Source of the DNA: Marseilla massiliensis | Lineage (GTDB): Bacteria; Bacteroidota; Bacteroidia; Bacteroidales; Bacteroidaceae | DNA: 64,000 bases | NCBI RefSeq assembly: GCF_016899955.1 | Contig: NZ_JACJJL010000003.1 | Coordinates: forward strand, 186,001 to 250,000 | Direction of reading: 5' to 3' | Part shown: positions 56,212 through 64,000 of the stretch, in pieces | Numbering within the stretch: position 1 is the first letter of the stretch | Layout of the letters: every line of letters starts with the position of its first letter | Made by a program: the position numbers and the translations under genes | The notes under the pieces: model-generated | The model's input: only the letters and a program-made list of their open reading frames with translations | What the model was told of the DNA's origin: nothing | Database searches by the model: none

Positions 56212-58164
56212 ATGGCTGGCAATAGCTTCAACTACTCTGACATCCGCTTTGCGGACATCCAGATGCTGAGGTACAGGCTGCATGGCTTTGATGGATTGTC
56301 ATTGCGCCAAAGGCAGTATGTCTATTGCCTTTCGCAGGCCACGCTCTATGGGCGTGACATCACATTCGACCAATTCGGCAAATACAACCTCAAGATAAGG
56401 AAAACCCTCGAGGCCATCTACACCGACGGTGCCTTAGAACATGGCGACAAGGAGTTTGCCGCCCTCGAAGAGTACCTGATGCGCGTGTGGTTTTCCAACG
56501 GCATATACCATCATTATGGCTGCGATAAGTTTGTTCCGGGCTTCAGCAAGGAGTATTTCCGTGCAGCCATGAATGCCGTGGACAAGTCGTCGTTGCCGCT
56601 CGGGGACGGAATGACTGTTGATGACCTGTGCAACGAGCTCGCGCCGGTGATGTTCGACAGGGATGTCTTGGCCAAAAGGGTAAACAAGGCTCCCGGGGTC
56701 GACATCGTGGCCAAGTCTGCTTGCAACTACTACGATGGCGTCACCCAGGCCGAGGCCGAGGAGTTCTATAGGGCAAAGAAAGCCGCTTGCGGTGACTGCG
56801 CCCCGTCGTTCGGCCTCAACACCAAGTTGGTAAAGACCGCAGAGGGGCTGCATGAGGAGGCTTGGACGGAAGGAGGACTTTATGGCCCGGCCATTGAGCG
56901 CATAACATATTGGCTCGGCCGGGCTTCGTCGGTGGCCGAAAACAAGAAGCAGGTGGATGTGATAAACAAGCTGATTGAGTATTACCGCACTGGCGATTTA
57001 CATGTCTTTGACGAGTATTCCATACTTTGGGTCGAGGCGCTCGACGGTAAGATTGATTTCATAAACGGCTTTATAGAGGTATATGGCGACCCGTTGGGAA
57101 TAAAAGGCTCGTGGGAAGGTATTGTGGAATACAAGGACGAAGAGGCCACCAAGCGCACCCGGACCATCAGCGAGAATGCCCAGTGGTTTGAAGACCACTC
57201 GCCTGTGGATGCCCGTTTCCGCAAGCCCGAGGTAAAGGGAGTCACTGCCAACGTTGTCTGTGCGGCAATGCTCGGGGGCGACGAATATCCGTCGACAGCC
57301 ATAGGCATCAATCTGCCCAATGCCGATTGGATAAGGGCGCAGCACGGAAGCAAGAGCGTCACCATTTGCAACCTGACCGACGCTTACAACAAGGCGGCTA
57401 AAGGAAACGGCTTCTACGATGAGTTTGTCATCGACAGAGACACGCTAGGGCTGATAGACAAGTATGGCGACCTGTGCGACGACCTGCACACCGACCTGCA
57501 CGAGTGCCTCGGCCACGGAAGCGGCAGGCTGCTGCCCGGCACCGACCCTGATGCGCTTAAGGCTTACGGCAACACTATTGAAGAGGCGAGGGCCGACTTG
57601 TTTGCGCTATATTACATGGCCGACAGCAAGATGGTTGACCTCGGTCTGCTGCCAGACCGTGAAGCATACAAGTCTCAGTACTACACTTACATGATGAACG
57701 GGCTGCTTACCCAGCTTGTACGCATAGAGCCCGGGGCTTGCATCGAGGAGGCCCACATGCGCAACAGGGCGCTGATTGCGAATTGGTGCGTGGCAAAAGG
57801 CGATGCCGTCAGGCTGGTTGGCAGAGGTGGCAAAACTTTTGTCGAGATACTCGACTATGACGGTCTCAGGGCCCTTGTGGCGCAATTGCTGGCCGAGGTT
57901 CAGCGTATAAAGAGCGAGGGCGACTACGAGGCCGCCAGGGATTTGGTTGAAACATATGCTGTGAAGGTTGACCCCGAGGTGCATGCCGAGGTACTCAAGC
58001 GTTACGCCGGACTGAACATTGCGCCATACAAGGGCTTTATCAACCCGGTGCTGCGGCCCGTGCGCAATGGCAATGGTGAAATCACAGACATAGAAGTCGA
58101 CTACTCTGAGGGCTATGTTCACCAGATGCTGCGTTACAGCAAGGAGTATTCAACGTTGATCTGA
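56212..58164 (+). CDS. Dipeptidyl peptidase III (M49 family)
   Basis: The 650-aa zinc peptidase removes dipeptides from N-termini of short peptides. It has the M49 zinc signature HECLGH (430-435) and the second site EEARAD (457-462), which supply the His, His and Glu ligands. There is no signal peptide or lipobox, so the protein should be cytoplasmic, unlike some secreted Bacteroides homologues. It starts directly after the regulator stop, so the two are made from one transcript. Confidence 0.92.
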   Translation: MAGNSFNYSDIRFADIQMLRYRLHGFDGLSLRQRQYVYCLSQATLYGRDITFDQFGKYNLKIRKTLEAIYTDGALEHGDKEFAALEEYLMRVWFSNGIYHHYGCDKFVPGFSKEYFRAAMNAVDKSSLPLGDGMTVDDLCNELAPVMFDRDVLAKRVNKAPGVDIVAKSACNYYDGVTQAEAEEFYRAKKAACGDCAPSFGLNTKLVKTAEGLHEEAWTEGGLYGPAIERITYWLGRASSVAENKKQVDVINKLIEYYRTGDLHVFDEYSILWVEALDGKIDFINGFIEVYGDPLGIKGSWEGIVEYKDEEATKRTRTISENAQWFEDHSPVDARFRKPEVKGVTANVVCAAMLGGDEYPSTAIGINLPNADWIRAQHGSKSVTICNLTDAYNKAAKGNGFYDEFVIDRDTLGLIDKYGDLCDDLHTDLHECLGHGSGRLLPGTDPDALKAYGNTIEEARADLFALYYMADSKMVDLGLLPDREAYKSQYYTYMMNGLLTQLVRIEPGACIEEAHMRNRALIANWCVAKGDAVRLVGRGGKTFVEILDYDGLRALVAQLLAEVQRIKSEGDYEAARDLVETYAVKVDPEVHAEVLKRYAGLNIAPYKGFINPVLRPVRNGNGEITDIEVDYSEGYVHQMLRYSKEYSTLI

Positions 58165-58302
58165 CTCTGTGCCATGGCAAGGTGCGGCTGTTGCCGCCAA
58201 TAGGGGGCTGCCCCTCGGCGTGTGGCAACGGCGTGGCACTTTGCCGGATGGCGCTTTGCCAGGTTGGCCCGAAGGGATTGTCGGGCTTTTTAAAATTAAA
58301 GA

Positions 58303-58929
58303 ATGATGGATAACAATAGCAATATTGACAGCAGACTGAAAGAGATAAAGCAATCTTTCAGGCTGCAGATGAATGGAGTGGCGGCACAGTCGATGAGAGA
58401 CAAGGGCTTGGACTACCACGTTAACTGGGGTGTTTCATTGCCAGCCCTGAAGGCCAAGGCTGCCGAGATAGGCAAGGACTACGACCTTGCGCTGGCTTTA
58501 TGGAAAGACAATGTCAGGGAATGCAAGATACTGGCAACGCTGATTATGCCTCCCGCTGAGATATTGCCGGAGGTTGTTGATATATGGATGGAGCAGACAG
58601 ACAACGTGGAGATAGCCGAGCAGGCATCGTTGAACCTATATCAGCACCTGCCTTTTGCTGCCGAAAAGGCTTACCGCTGGATTGCCTCCGAAAGCGAGTT
58701 GTACCAAATCTGCGGCTACCATGTGCTGTCGCGACTGTTCATGCGTGGGCAGGAACCCAATGAGCGTGGTGCAAACGAGTTCATCGACCAGGCGCTGGCA
58801 GCCATCCAAGGCGACTCGGTAGTGCTTAAGAAGGCCGCCTGGTCAAGCGTCTTGAGGTTTGCCGATTTGGGAGATGGCTTCAGGCAAATGGCCCAAAAGG
58901 CCATGAAGTCTATAGGGGTCGACCTGTAG
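58303..58929 (+). CDS. AlkD-like HEAT-repeat DNA alkylation repair protein
   Basis: The 208-aa all-helical protein is made of HEAT-like repeats (about residues 40-200) with WKDNVRECKILATLIMPP and WIASESELYQICGYHV. This matches the AlkD/AlkC superfamily of alkylated-base glycosylases. The catalytic Trp/Asp set of AlkD could not be placed with confidence, so the annotation as an active glycosylase is tentative. It follows dipeptidyl peptidase III after 138 bases. Confidence 0.7.
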   Translation: MMDNNSNIDSRLKEIKQSFRLQMNGVAAQSMRDKGLDYHVNWGVSLPALKAKAAEIGKDYDLALALWKDNVRECKILATLIMPPAEILPEVVDIWMEQTDNVEIAEQASLNLYQHLPFAAEKAYRWIASESELYQICGYHVLSRLFMRGQEPNERGANEFIDQALAAIQGDSVVLKKAAWSSVLRFADLGDGFRQMAQKAMKSIGVDL

Positions 58930-59456
58930 AGTTTGCCTGTCGGCATCGCGGCCTGCACGGTAGTGCTCACAAGCATAGGTGCATCGGCCGTGATTTCGGG
59001 TGATTACAGTCGGTCGGCTTCTGCGTTACTGCCAGACATCAGGCGGGCTTCAGTCGTGTGATGCCGACAATGTTGATTGCATATAACCAATTGACCGCAT
59101 GCTGCTTACAGCTGTATTGCTGAAGCGGCGTGCGGTCTTTTTGTGTTGATTTTGGCATGCTTGTGTTGTAATCAAGGCAGGATTGCACAGCCATTGGCAT
59201 ATGCCTTTCGCTCGGTGGTCATGCGGTTGCGCTCTGAAAATCGCCCCAAGCCAGCAGTCAATCCCCCAAATGATGGCATGCCAACAGGCATTCTGATTTG
59301 TTGTCGCCTATTTCTGTTGCATTGCATACAGCTGAGATGCATGCCACCAAGCAAGAGGCCGTGCGGGGTATGCAAGCGTTTTGTTGCTCATAATATATAG
59401 GTAGACAAACATTCAGCGGCATATTGACCGGTTTGAGACGGTCTGCCCGCAGTGTT
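58930..59456. other. Intergenic region before the porin gene
   Basis: Contains the terminator at 59093-59142 and no supported gene. Confidence 0.5.
59093..59142 (+). terminator. Terminator after the AlkD-like gene
   Basis: GACCGCATGCTGCTT (59093-59107) pairs with AAGCGGCGTGCGGTC (59123-59137) through two G-T wobbles. A TTTTT run follows. Confidence 0.7.
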
Positions 59457-60575
59457 TCAGAACCTAACGCTGAGTTCTACGTCGAGCATGCTGTAATTGT
59501 GTTTGGCCAGGCTGCGGTCGTTGATGAAGGCGTATTCGGCTTGCAACTCAAGGTTTTTGCAGAACAGATAGTTCAGTCCAACCTCATATTGCGTGCGGCT
59601 GTCGGCCCACGTTCCCGATTTTCTATACATGTCATAACGCGCCTTGGCCCTCAGTTTTTGCCTGATGATTGGTGCTATGCACAGCGCATAAACACCGTCA
59701 GCCTTGTTTCCCTGGGCATAGTTGACCGTTGCGTCAGCCGCATCGTCTCCGCTTTGCTTTGTAGTCTTGAATCCGTAGCCCGTGCTGTGTATGTATTCAG
59801 AGCGTATCTGCCAGTCTTCGTCCTTGTATTCGGCGCTTATGGCATAGCGGTATTGCCCCAGGCTCACCGTACCCTGGTGCTCGTTGCCGGCGCCGTCGGT
59901 CCAGTGGCCCTTGCGTGCGTGCGAGCCGGCCCAGCCGAACGCCCCAATGCGCAGCCCTTTTGCGGGTGCCACCCATACGCCGCCTATTATATCCTTGCGG
60001 TTGTCTACATCTTTGGTGTTAATGCCCTGCCCGTTGAACACACCAACCTGATAGTGCAACAGCTTCCGTCCGTTGCCGCATGGCAGAAAATCGCCCTGCA
60101 GCTGTATGCCGATGTCGCGCCCGTTGCTTGCCTGTTCGCCCGTGCGGTCGTTGAATCCCGACAGCCGCTGCACGTTTTGCGAGTAGCCCATGAACCCTTG
60201 GTCTACAGGATGCATGGGGTTTTCAAACGTGAAAGGACGCTTAAACTGGCCTATTTTGATTCGCGCGAAGTCGTATCGTTGCCATTCCACAAACAAATCC
60301 ACGATGCGCGGACTCTCGCCCAGAGTTGACGTGTTGCCGTTTATTTGCCCCTGTACTTTGTATTCAAACTCACCCAACAGATGGCCTCCCACCGAGACGC
60401 GGGCCATTCGGATGTTGAAGGTATTGCTGTTGTTTTCCTGAAAATTGGCTTGGTACTGTCCAATGATATATCCACTGAACTTTGGCTTGTCGGCTATGGG
60501 CGTAACACTTTTGCCGGCATGCGCAACCAGCGAGGCCGAAGCAAGCACAGCAACGGCCCAAAAGGTCTTTTTCAT
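59457..60575 (-). CDS. Phosphate-selective porin (OprP/OprO-like)
   Basis: A 372-aa outer-membrane barrel with signal peptide (MKKTFWAVAVLASASLVAHA) and the porin O/P pattern: SGYIIGQYQANFQEN at the start, RMARVSVGGHLLGEFEYKVQ, IKIGQFKRPFTFEN, and C-terminal Phe (DVELSVRF). Short aromatic strands alternate throughout. Ion specificity cannot be decided. It is transcribed leftwards just after rlmD in the same direction. Confidence 0.85.
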   Translation of the reverse strand: MKKTFWAVAVLASASLVAHAGKSVTPIADKPKFSGYIIGQYQANFQENNSNTFNIRMARVSVGGHLLGEFEYKVQGQINGNTSTLGESPRIVDLFVEWQRYDFARIKIGQFKRPFTFENPMHPVDQGFMGYSQNVQRLSGFNDRTGEQASNGRDIGIQLQGDFLPCGNGRKLLHYQVGVFNGQGINTKDVDNRKDIIGGVWVAPAKGLRIGAFGWAGSHARKGHWTDGAGNEHQGTVSLGQYRYAISAEYKDEDWQIRSEYIHSTGYGFKTTKQSGDDAADATVNYAQGNKADGVYALCIAPIIRQKLRAKARYDMYRKSGTWADSRTQYEVGLNYLFCKNLELQAEYAFINDRSLAKHNYSMLDVELSVRF

Positions 60576-60637
60576 AATAATGTATTATTTAGTGATATTG
60601 AAACATTCAATGCGCAGCATGCCCGCCCCGGTGCCGC

Positions 60638-62056
60638 TCAACGGCGCTTGAGCAGCACCACGTTCTCTACGTGCGGTGTATGCGGAAACATGTCTACCGG
60701 CTGCACGGCAGCCACCTTGTAGCTTGCATCGAGCAACCCGAGGTCGCGTGCCTGTGTGGCAGGGTTGCAACTGACGTATACAATGCGGTCGGGGGCTGCA
60801 TTGAGAATGGTGTTGACCACGTCCTGGTGCATTCCTGCGCGAGGCGGGTCGGTTATTATCACGTCGGGTTTGCCGTGGACAGATATAAAGTCGTCGGTGA
60901 GAATGTCCTTCATGTCGCCAGCATAGAACAGAGTGTTGGATATGCCGTTAAGCCCTGAGTTGACCTTGGCGTCCTCAATGGCTTCGGGCACATATTCTAT
61001 TCCGATGACCTGGCGAGCACGCCCTGCAACGAAGTTGGCTATAGTTCCGGTGCCGGTATACAGGTCGTAGACCAGTTCGTTGCCTGTGAGCGAGGCAAAG
61101 TCGCGGGCCACGCAGTAAAGGTGGTAGGCCTGTTCGGTGTTGGTCTGGTAAAAGCTCTTGGGGCCAACCTTAAACCTCAGGTCTTCCATTTTCTCAATGA
61201 TGTGGTCTTCGCCTTTATACACCATCACCTCCTGGTCGCCGATGGTGTCATTGCATTTCTGGTTGTTGACATATAAGAGCGACGTTATCTGCGGGAACGC
61301 GTCGCCGATTTGCTTGAGCAATGCCAGCGCGCGCTCCTCGTCACCCGGCTCATCGTAGTGGAACTGGACTATCACCATCCATTCGCCCGAGTTTGAGTTT
61401 CGGATGATGATGTCGCGCAGCAGTCCCTTCTGGGCGCGCAAGTCGAAAAACGACATGCCTGTGGCAAAGGCATAGTCGCGTATCTCATTCCTTATCTTGT
61501 TGTGGGTGTCGTCCATCAGCCAGCACTTCTCGATGGGCAGTATTTTGTCGAATGCCCCGGTGATGTGGAAGCCAATGCCGTTCATGTTGTCATACTTGAA
61601 TCCGGATGCAATCTGCTCTTTGGTCAGCCAGCGCTTGTTGGAACAGCCAAACTCAAGTTTGTTGCGATACTCTGATGTCTGGGCCGAGCCGAGGATGGGG
61701 CGGAACTCGGGTAGTTCAACCTTCCCAATCCTCGACAACTGGTCGAAAACCTGCTTCTGCTTGAACCGCAACTGCTCCTCGTAAGGCAGGTTCTGCCACT
61801 TGCATCCGCCACATACGCCGAAATGCTCGCACATGGGCTTTGCGCGCAACTGACTGTATTCCACAAACCGAGCCACCTCTGCTTCGCAGTAATTGTGCTT
61901 CTTTTTCTTTATCTGGAGGTCAACAATGTCGCCCGGAACGGTGAAAGGCACGAACACGACAAGGTCGTTGACTCGGGCCATCGACTTGCCTTCGGCTGCC
62001 ACATCGGTGATGGTGACATTTTCAAGTATTGGGAATGGTTTTTTCTTTCTGCTCAT
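60638..62056 (-). CDS. rlmD: 23S rRNA (uracil-1939)-C5-methyltransferase-like
   Basis: The 472-aa enzyme has a TRAM domain (residues 10-65), a [4Fe-4S] site with Cys76, Cys82, Cys85 and Cys178, the SAM-binding motif YDLYTGTGTIANF, DPPRAGMH and the catalytic Cys in YVSCNPATQARDL. This order matches RumA/RlmD. In this phylum related TrmA/RlmD-type proteins may act on other uridines, so the position 1939 is assumed. TAACTTTG upstream marks the promoter. Confidence 0.9.
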   Translation of the reverse strand: MSRKKKPFPILENVTITDVAAEGKSMARVNDLVVFVPFTVPGDIVDLQIKKKKHNYCEAEVARFVEYSQLRAKPMCEHFGVCGGCKWQNLPYEEQLRFKQKQVFDQLSRIGKVELPEFRPILGSAQTSEYRNKLEFGCSNKRWLTKEQIASGFKYDNMNGIGFHITGAFDKILPIEKCWLMDDTHNKIRNEIRDYAFATGMSFFDLRAQKGLLRDIIIRNSNSGEWMVIVQFHYDEPGDEERALALLKQIGDAFPQITSLLYVNNQKCNDTIGDQEVMVYKGEDHIIEKMEDLRFKVGPKSFYQTNTEQAYHLYCVARDFASLTGNELVYDLYTGTGTIANFVAGRARQVIGIEYVPEAIEDAKVNSGLNGISNTLFYAGDMKDILTDDFISVHGKPDVIITDPPRAGMHQDVVNTILNAAPDRIVYVSCNPATQARDLGLLDASYKVAAVQPVDMFPHTPHVENVVLLKRR

Positions 62057-62077
62057 CTCAATTTATGTTTTGGCGTG

Positions 62078-62085
62078 CAAAGTTA
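62078..62085 (-). promoter_or_regulatory. Promoter -7 element for rlmD
   Basis: TAACTTTG on the minus strand, 21 bases before the ATG at 62056. No clear -33. Confidence 0.5.
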
Positions 62086-62261
62086 CAAATTCTGGGCCAC
62101 ATTTGCACCCTGTGCCGGGCAAAAAAGCAAAATATTTATGCCCCCATGCGCCGCAGCCACTGGGTTTTCCACCCGCTGGCCGGCCGGTGGCACCGGGGCG
62201 CAGTGTACGTATATTTCCGTATTGATGCCTCTGCGGGTAATCGGACTGTAAATCAGCGCCT

Positions 62262-62349
62262 TGCCATTTGGGCCATATTGCAGCCCGAAACGGGCCGAAT
62301 TGTCGCTTAAAACGGCCCGTTTCTCACTTCAAAATGGGCCATATTGGTC
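62262..62349. repeat. 22-bp tandem intergenic repeat array, four units
   Basis: Units start at 62262, 62284, 62306 and 62328 without gaps. Cores are ATTTGGGCCATATT, AAACGGGCCGAATT, AAACGGCCCGTTTC and AAATGGGCCATATT. A partial fifth copy follows. It lies between divergent rlmD and ppdK. Confidence 0.8.
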
Positions 62350-62508
62350 CAACGGCCCGTCAAAAGGAGGCCATTGAGCCGTGGGCGACAGTATGTTGTA
62401 AGGATAATTTTCACTAGCCGATGCCAAGACATACCGGTGGGAAAAACGCTCATGCATGGCGAAAATGTTGAAATGTAAACTCCACACATCAATTTTTTCT
62501 TGCATTTT

Positions 62509-62540
62509 CTTGCTACATAATGATAAATCATTTATATTTG
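62509..62540 (+). promoter_or_regulatory. Promoter for ppdK
   Basis: CTTG (62509-62512), 20 bases, TATATTTG (62533-62540). The ATG at 62590 is about 45 bases downstream. Confidence 0.6.
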
Positions 62541-62589
62541 CAAAACGAATTACAAATTGTAAAATGTCAATCATAAACAAAACTAACTT

Positions 62590-64000
62590 ATGAATGAAAA
62601 AAGAGTTTATACCTTCGGCAACGGTAAAGCCGAGGGTAGGGCAGATATGAGGAATCTGCTTGGAGGTAAGGGAGCAAACCTGGCCGAAATGAACCTCATC
62701 GGCGTACCTGTACCTCCCGGATTTACAATCACTACCGATGTGTGCAATGAATATTTTGAGAAAGGTAAGGACGATGTAGTGGCTTTGCTCAAAGACGATG
62801 TAGCCAAGGCCGTCAGCCATATCGAAAACCTCATGAACAGCAAGTTTGGCGACGTGGACAACCCGCTTCTCGTCAGCGTGCGCTCTGGCGCCCGGGCATC
62901 CATGCCTGGCATGATGGACACCATCCTTAACCTCGGTCTCAACGATAACGTTGTTGAAGGATTGGCCAAGAAGACCGGCAACGAGCGTTTCGCTTACGAC
63001 AGCTACCGCCGCTTCGTGCAAATGTATGGCGACGTTGTGCTTGGCATGAAGCCGGTAAACAAGGAAGACATCGACCCGTTTGAGGCTATTATACAAAAGG
63101 TGAAGGCCCAGCGCGGCATTACGCTTGACAACGAGATGAATGTTGATGAGCTCAAGCAGCTTGTCAAGCTGTTCAAGACTGCCATAAAGGAGCAGACGGG
63201 CAAGGATTTCCCGACAGACCCGATGGAGCAGCTCTGGGGCGCCATCTGTGCAGTGTTCGACTCTTGGATGAATGAGCGCGCCATCCTTTATCGCAAGATG
63301 GAGGGTATACCCGCAGAGTGGGGTACGGCTGTTACTGTCATGGCCATGGTGTTCGGAAACATGGGCAACACCTCTGCAACCGGCGTTTGTTTCAGCCGCG
63401 ATGCCGCCACTGGCGAGAACATATTCAACGGCGAGTATCTGGTCAACGCACAGGGTGAGGACGTTGTGGCAGGAATACGCACTCCGCAGCAGATTACCAA
63501 GGAGGGCTCACGCCGCTGGGCTACGCAGCAGGGCATCGATGAGTCGGTCAGGGCAAGCAAGTATCCGTCGATGGAAGAGGCCATGCCCGAGATTTTTGCA
63601 CAGCTCAACGCTCTCCAGGACAAATTGGAGAAGCATTACCATGACATGCAGGACATGGAGTTCACCGTGCAGGAAGGCAAGCTGTGGTTCTTGCAGACCC
63701 GAAACGGCAAGCGCACCGGTACGGCCATGGTGAAGATTGCCATGGACTTGCTGCGCGAGGGCGAGATTGACGAGAAGACAGCATTGTTGCGTTGCGAGCC
63801 CAACAAGCTCGACGAGCTGCTCCACCCGGTGTTCGACAAGGAGGCTCAGAAGAAGGCTCGCGTGCTTACCCGCGGACTGCCTGCATCGCCGGGTGCTGCC
63901 TGCGGACAGATTGTATTCTTTGCCGACGATGCTGAAGAATGGCATGCCAACGGTCACCAGGTGGTGATGGTAAGAATCGAGACAAGCCCCGAAGACTTGG
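62590..64000 (+). CDS. ppdK: Pyruvate, phosphate dikinase, N-terminal part (runs off window)
   Basis: The first 470 residues of the enzyme that interconverts pyruvate, ATP and phosphate with phosphoenolpyruvate, AMP and pyrophosphate. It has the ATP-grasp domain with LGGKGANLAEM, GVPVPPGFTI, SVRSGARASMPGMMDTILN, FGNMGNTSATGV and LQTRNGKRT. The swivel domain begins near LTRGLPASPGAACG. The catalytic His domain and the PEP domain lie beyond base 64000. ATG at 62590 opens the usual MNEKRVYTFGNG start. The enzyme suits anaerobic glycolysis or gluconeogenesis with pyrophosphate saving. Confidence 0.96.
   Translation, partial: MNEKRVYTFGNGKAEGRADMRNLLGGKGANLAEMNLIGVPVPPGFTITTDVCNEYFEKGKDDVVALLKDDVAKAVSHIENLMNSKFGDVDNPLLVSVRSGARASMPGMMDTILNLGLNDNVVEGLAKKTGNERFAYDSYRRFVQMYGDVVLGMKPVNKEDIDPFEAIIQKVKAQRGITLDNEMNVDELKQLVKLFKTAIKEQTGKDFPTDPMEQLWGAICAVFDSWMNERAILYRKMEGIPAEWGTAVTVMAMVFGNMGNTSATGVCFSRDAATGENIFNGEYLVNAQGEDVVAGIRTPQQITKEGSRRWATQQGIDESVRASKYPSMEEAMPEIFAQLNALQDKLEKHYHDMQDMEFTVQEGKLWFLQTRNGKRTGTAMVKIAMDLLREGEIDEKTALLRCEPNKLDELLHPVFDKEAQKKARVLTRGLPASPGAACGQIVFFADDAEEWHANGHQVVMVRIETSPEDL

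Noticed and set aside
58165-58302. Separate regulatory element between dipeptidyl peptidase III and the AlkD-like gene
   Set aside because: The 138-base gap is GC-rich with no promoter match, so it is probably just an operon spacer.
59424-60329. 301-codon frame opposite the porin gene
   Set aside because: Shadow of the barrel gene. The porin on the minus strand has a signal peptide and the expected strand pattern.

Overview
The window looks like chromosomal DNA from a Bacteroidales bacterium, most likely Prevotellaceae or a close relative. The evidence is the set of promoter elements of the Bacteroidetes type (TTTG, about 19 bases, TAnnTTTG), the F-ATPase operon in the Bacteroidetes order beta-epsilon-(small membrane protein)-a-c-b-delta-alpha-gamma, family markers (DUF4270 lipoprotein, TonB-dependent receptor with carboxypeptidase-regulatory domain, NhaD antiporter, CBM20-GH77 amylomaltase, methylmalonyl-CoA decarboxylase genes) and two tiny Bacteroidetes-type basic proteins. 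No rRNA, tRNA, CRISPR array, phage or intact insertion sequence was recognised. The species assignment is inference.

Layout. 1-4.0 kb: RNase Z tail, a small secreted protein with a T9SS-sorting-domain-like fold, an L,D-transpeptidase, and an ECF sigma/anti-sigma/periplasmic protein cluster. 4.4-9.0 kb: MltG, then a CBM20-GH77 4-alpha-glucanotransferase coupled to a HAD phosphatase. 9.0-12.4 kb: a decayed locus with a SPASM-domain (radical SAM peptide maturase) tail and an outer-membrane barrel gene broken by two in-frame TAG codons. 12.9-19.2 kb: one leftward operon, TolC - MacA - MacB ATPase - MacB permease - LytS - LytT. 19.3-27.3 kb: riboflavin synthase with a long leader, ribosomal protein S1, TamB. 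27.9-37.9 kb: NhaD, phosphofructokinase and the complete ATP synthase operon. 37.9-39.8 kb: a 1.9-kb stretch with no sizeable gene. 39.8-48.8 kb: UvrD helicase, a GT5/DUF4270/43-aa operon, panC-panD, and the mce-mmdA-(small)-mmdC operon of the succinate-propionate route. 49.4-64 kb: TonB receptor, AlaX-like editing protein, RNase G with a 29-aa ribosomal-type protein and HU, an AraC-type regulator coupled to dipeptidyl peptidase III, an AlkD-like protein, a porin, RlmD, and the start of pyruvate phosphate dikinase.

Two non-coding systems stand out. (1) Within the gene-poor stretch, a perfect 21-bp inverted repeat (38997-39017 and 39347-39367) encloses a promoter that matches the Bacteroidetes consensus exactly (39081-39111, pointing left). 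This is the architecture of a phase-variable invertible promoter. Inversion would redirect transcription from a short hairpin-ended unit on the left to the uvrD side on the right. (2) At least six intergenic regions carry arrays of 3-5 tandem units with an exact 22-bp period. Each unit has near-palindromic arms around a core like AAACGGCCCGTTTT, and none lies inside a gene I accept as real.

Metabolically the window fits an anaerobic, sugar-fermenting commensal that makes propionate, uses PPDK and PFK in central carbon flow, degrades or remodels alpha-glucans, and has an H+-type ATP synthase c-ring.
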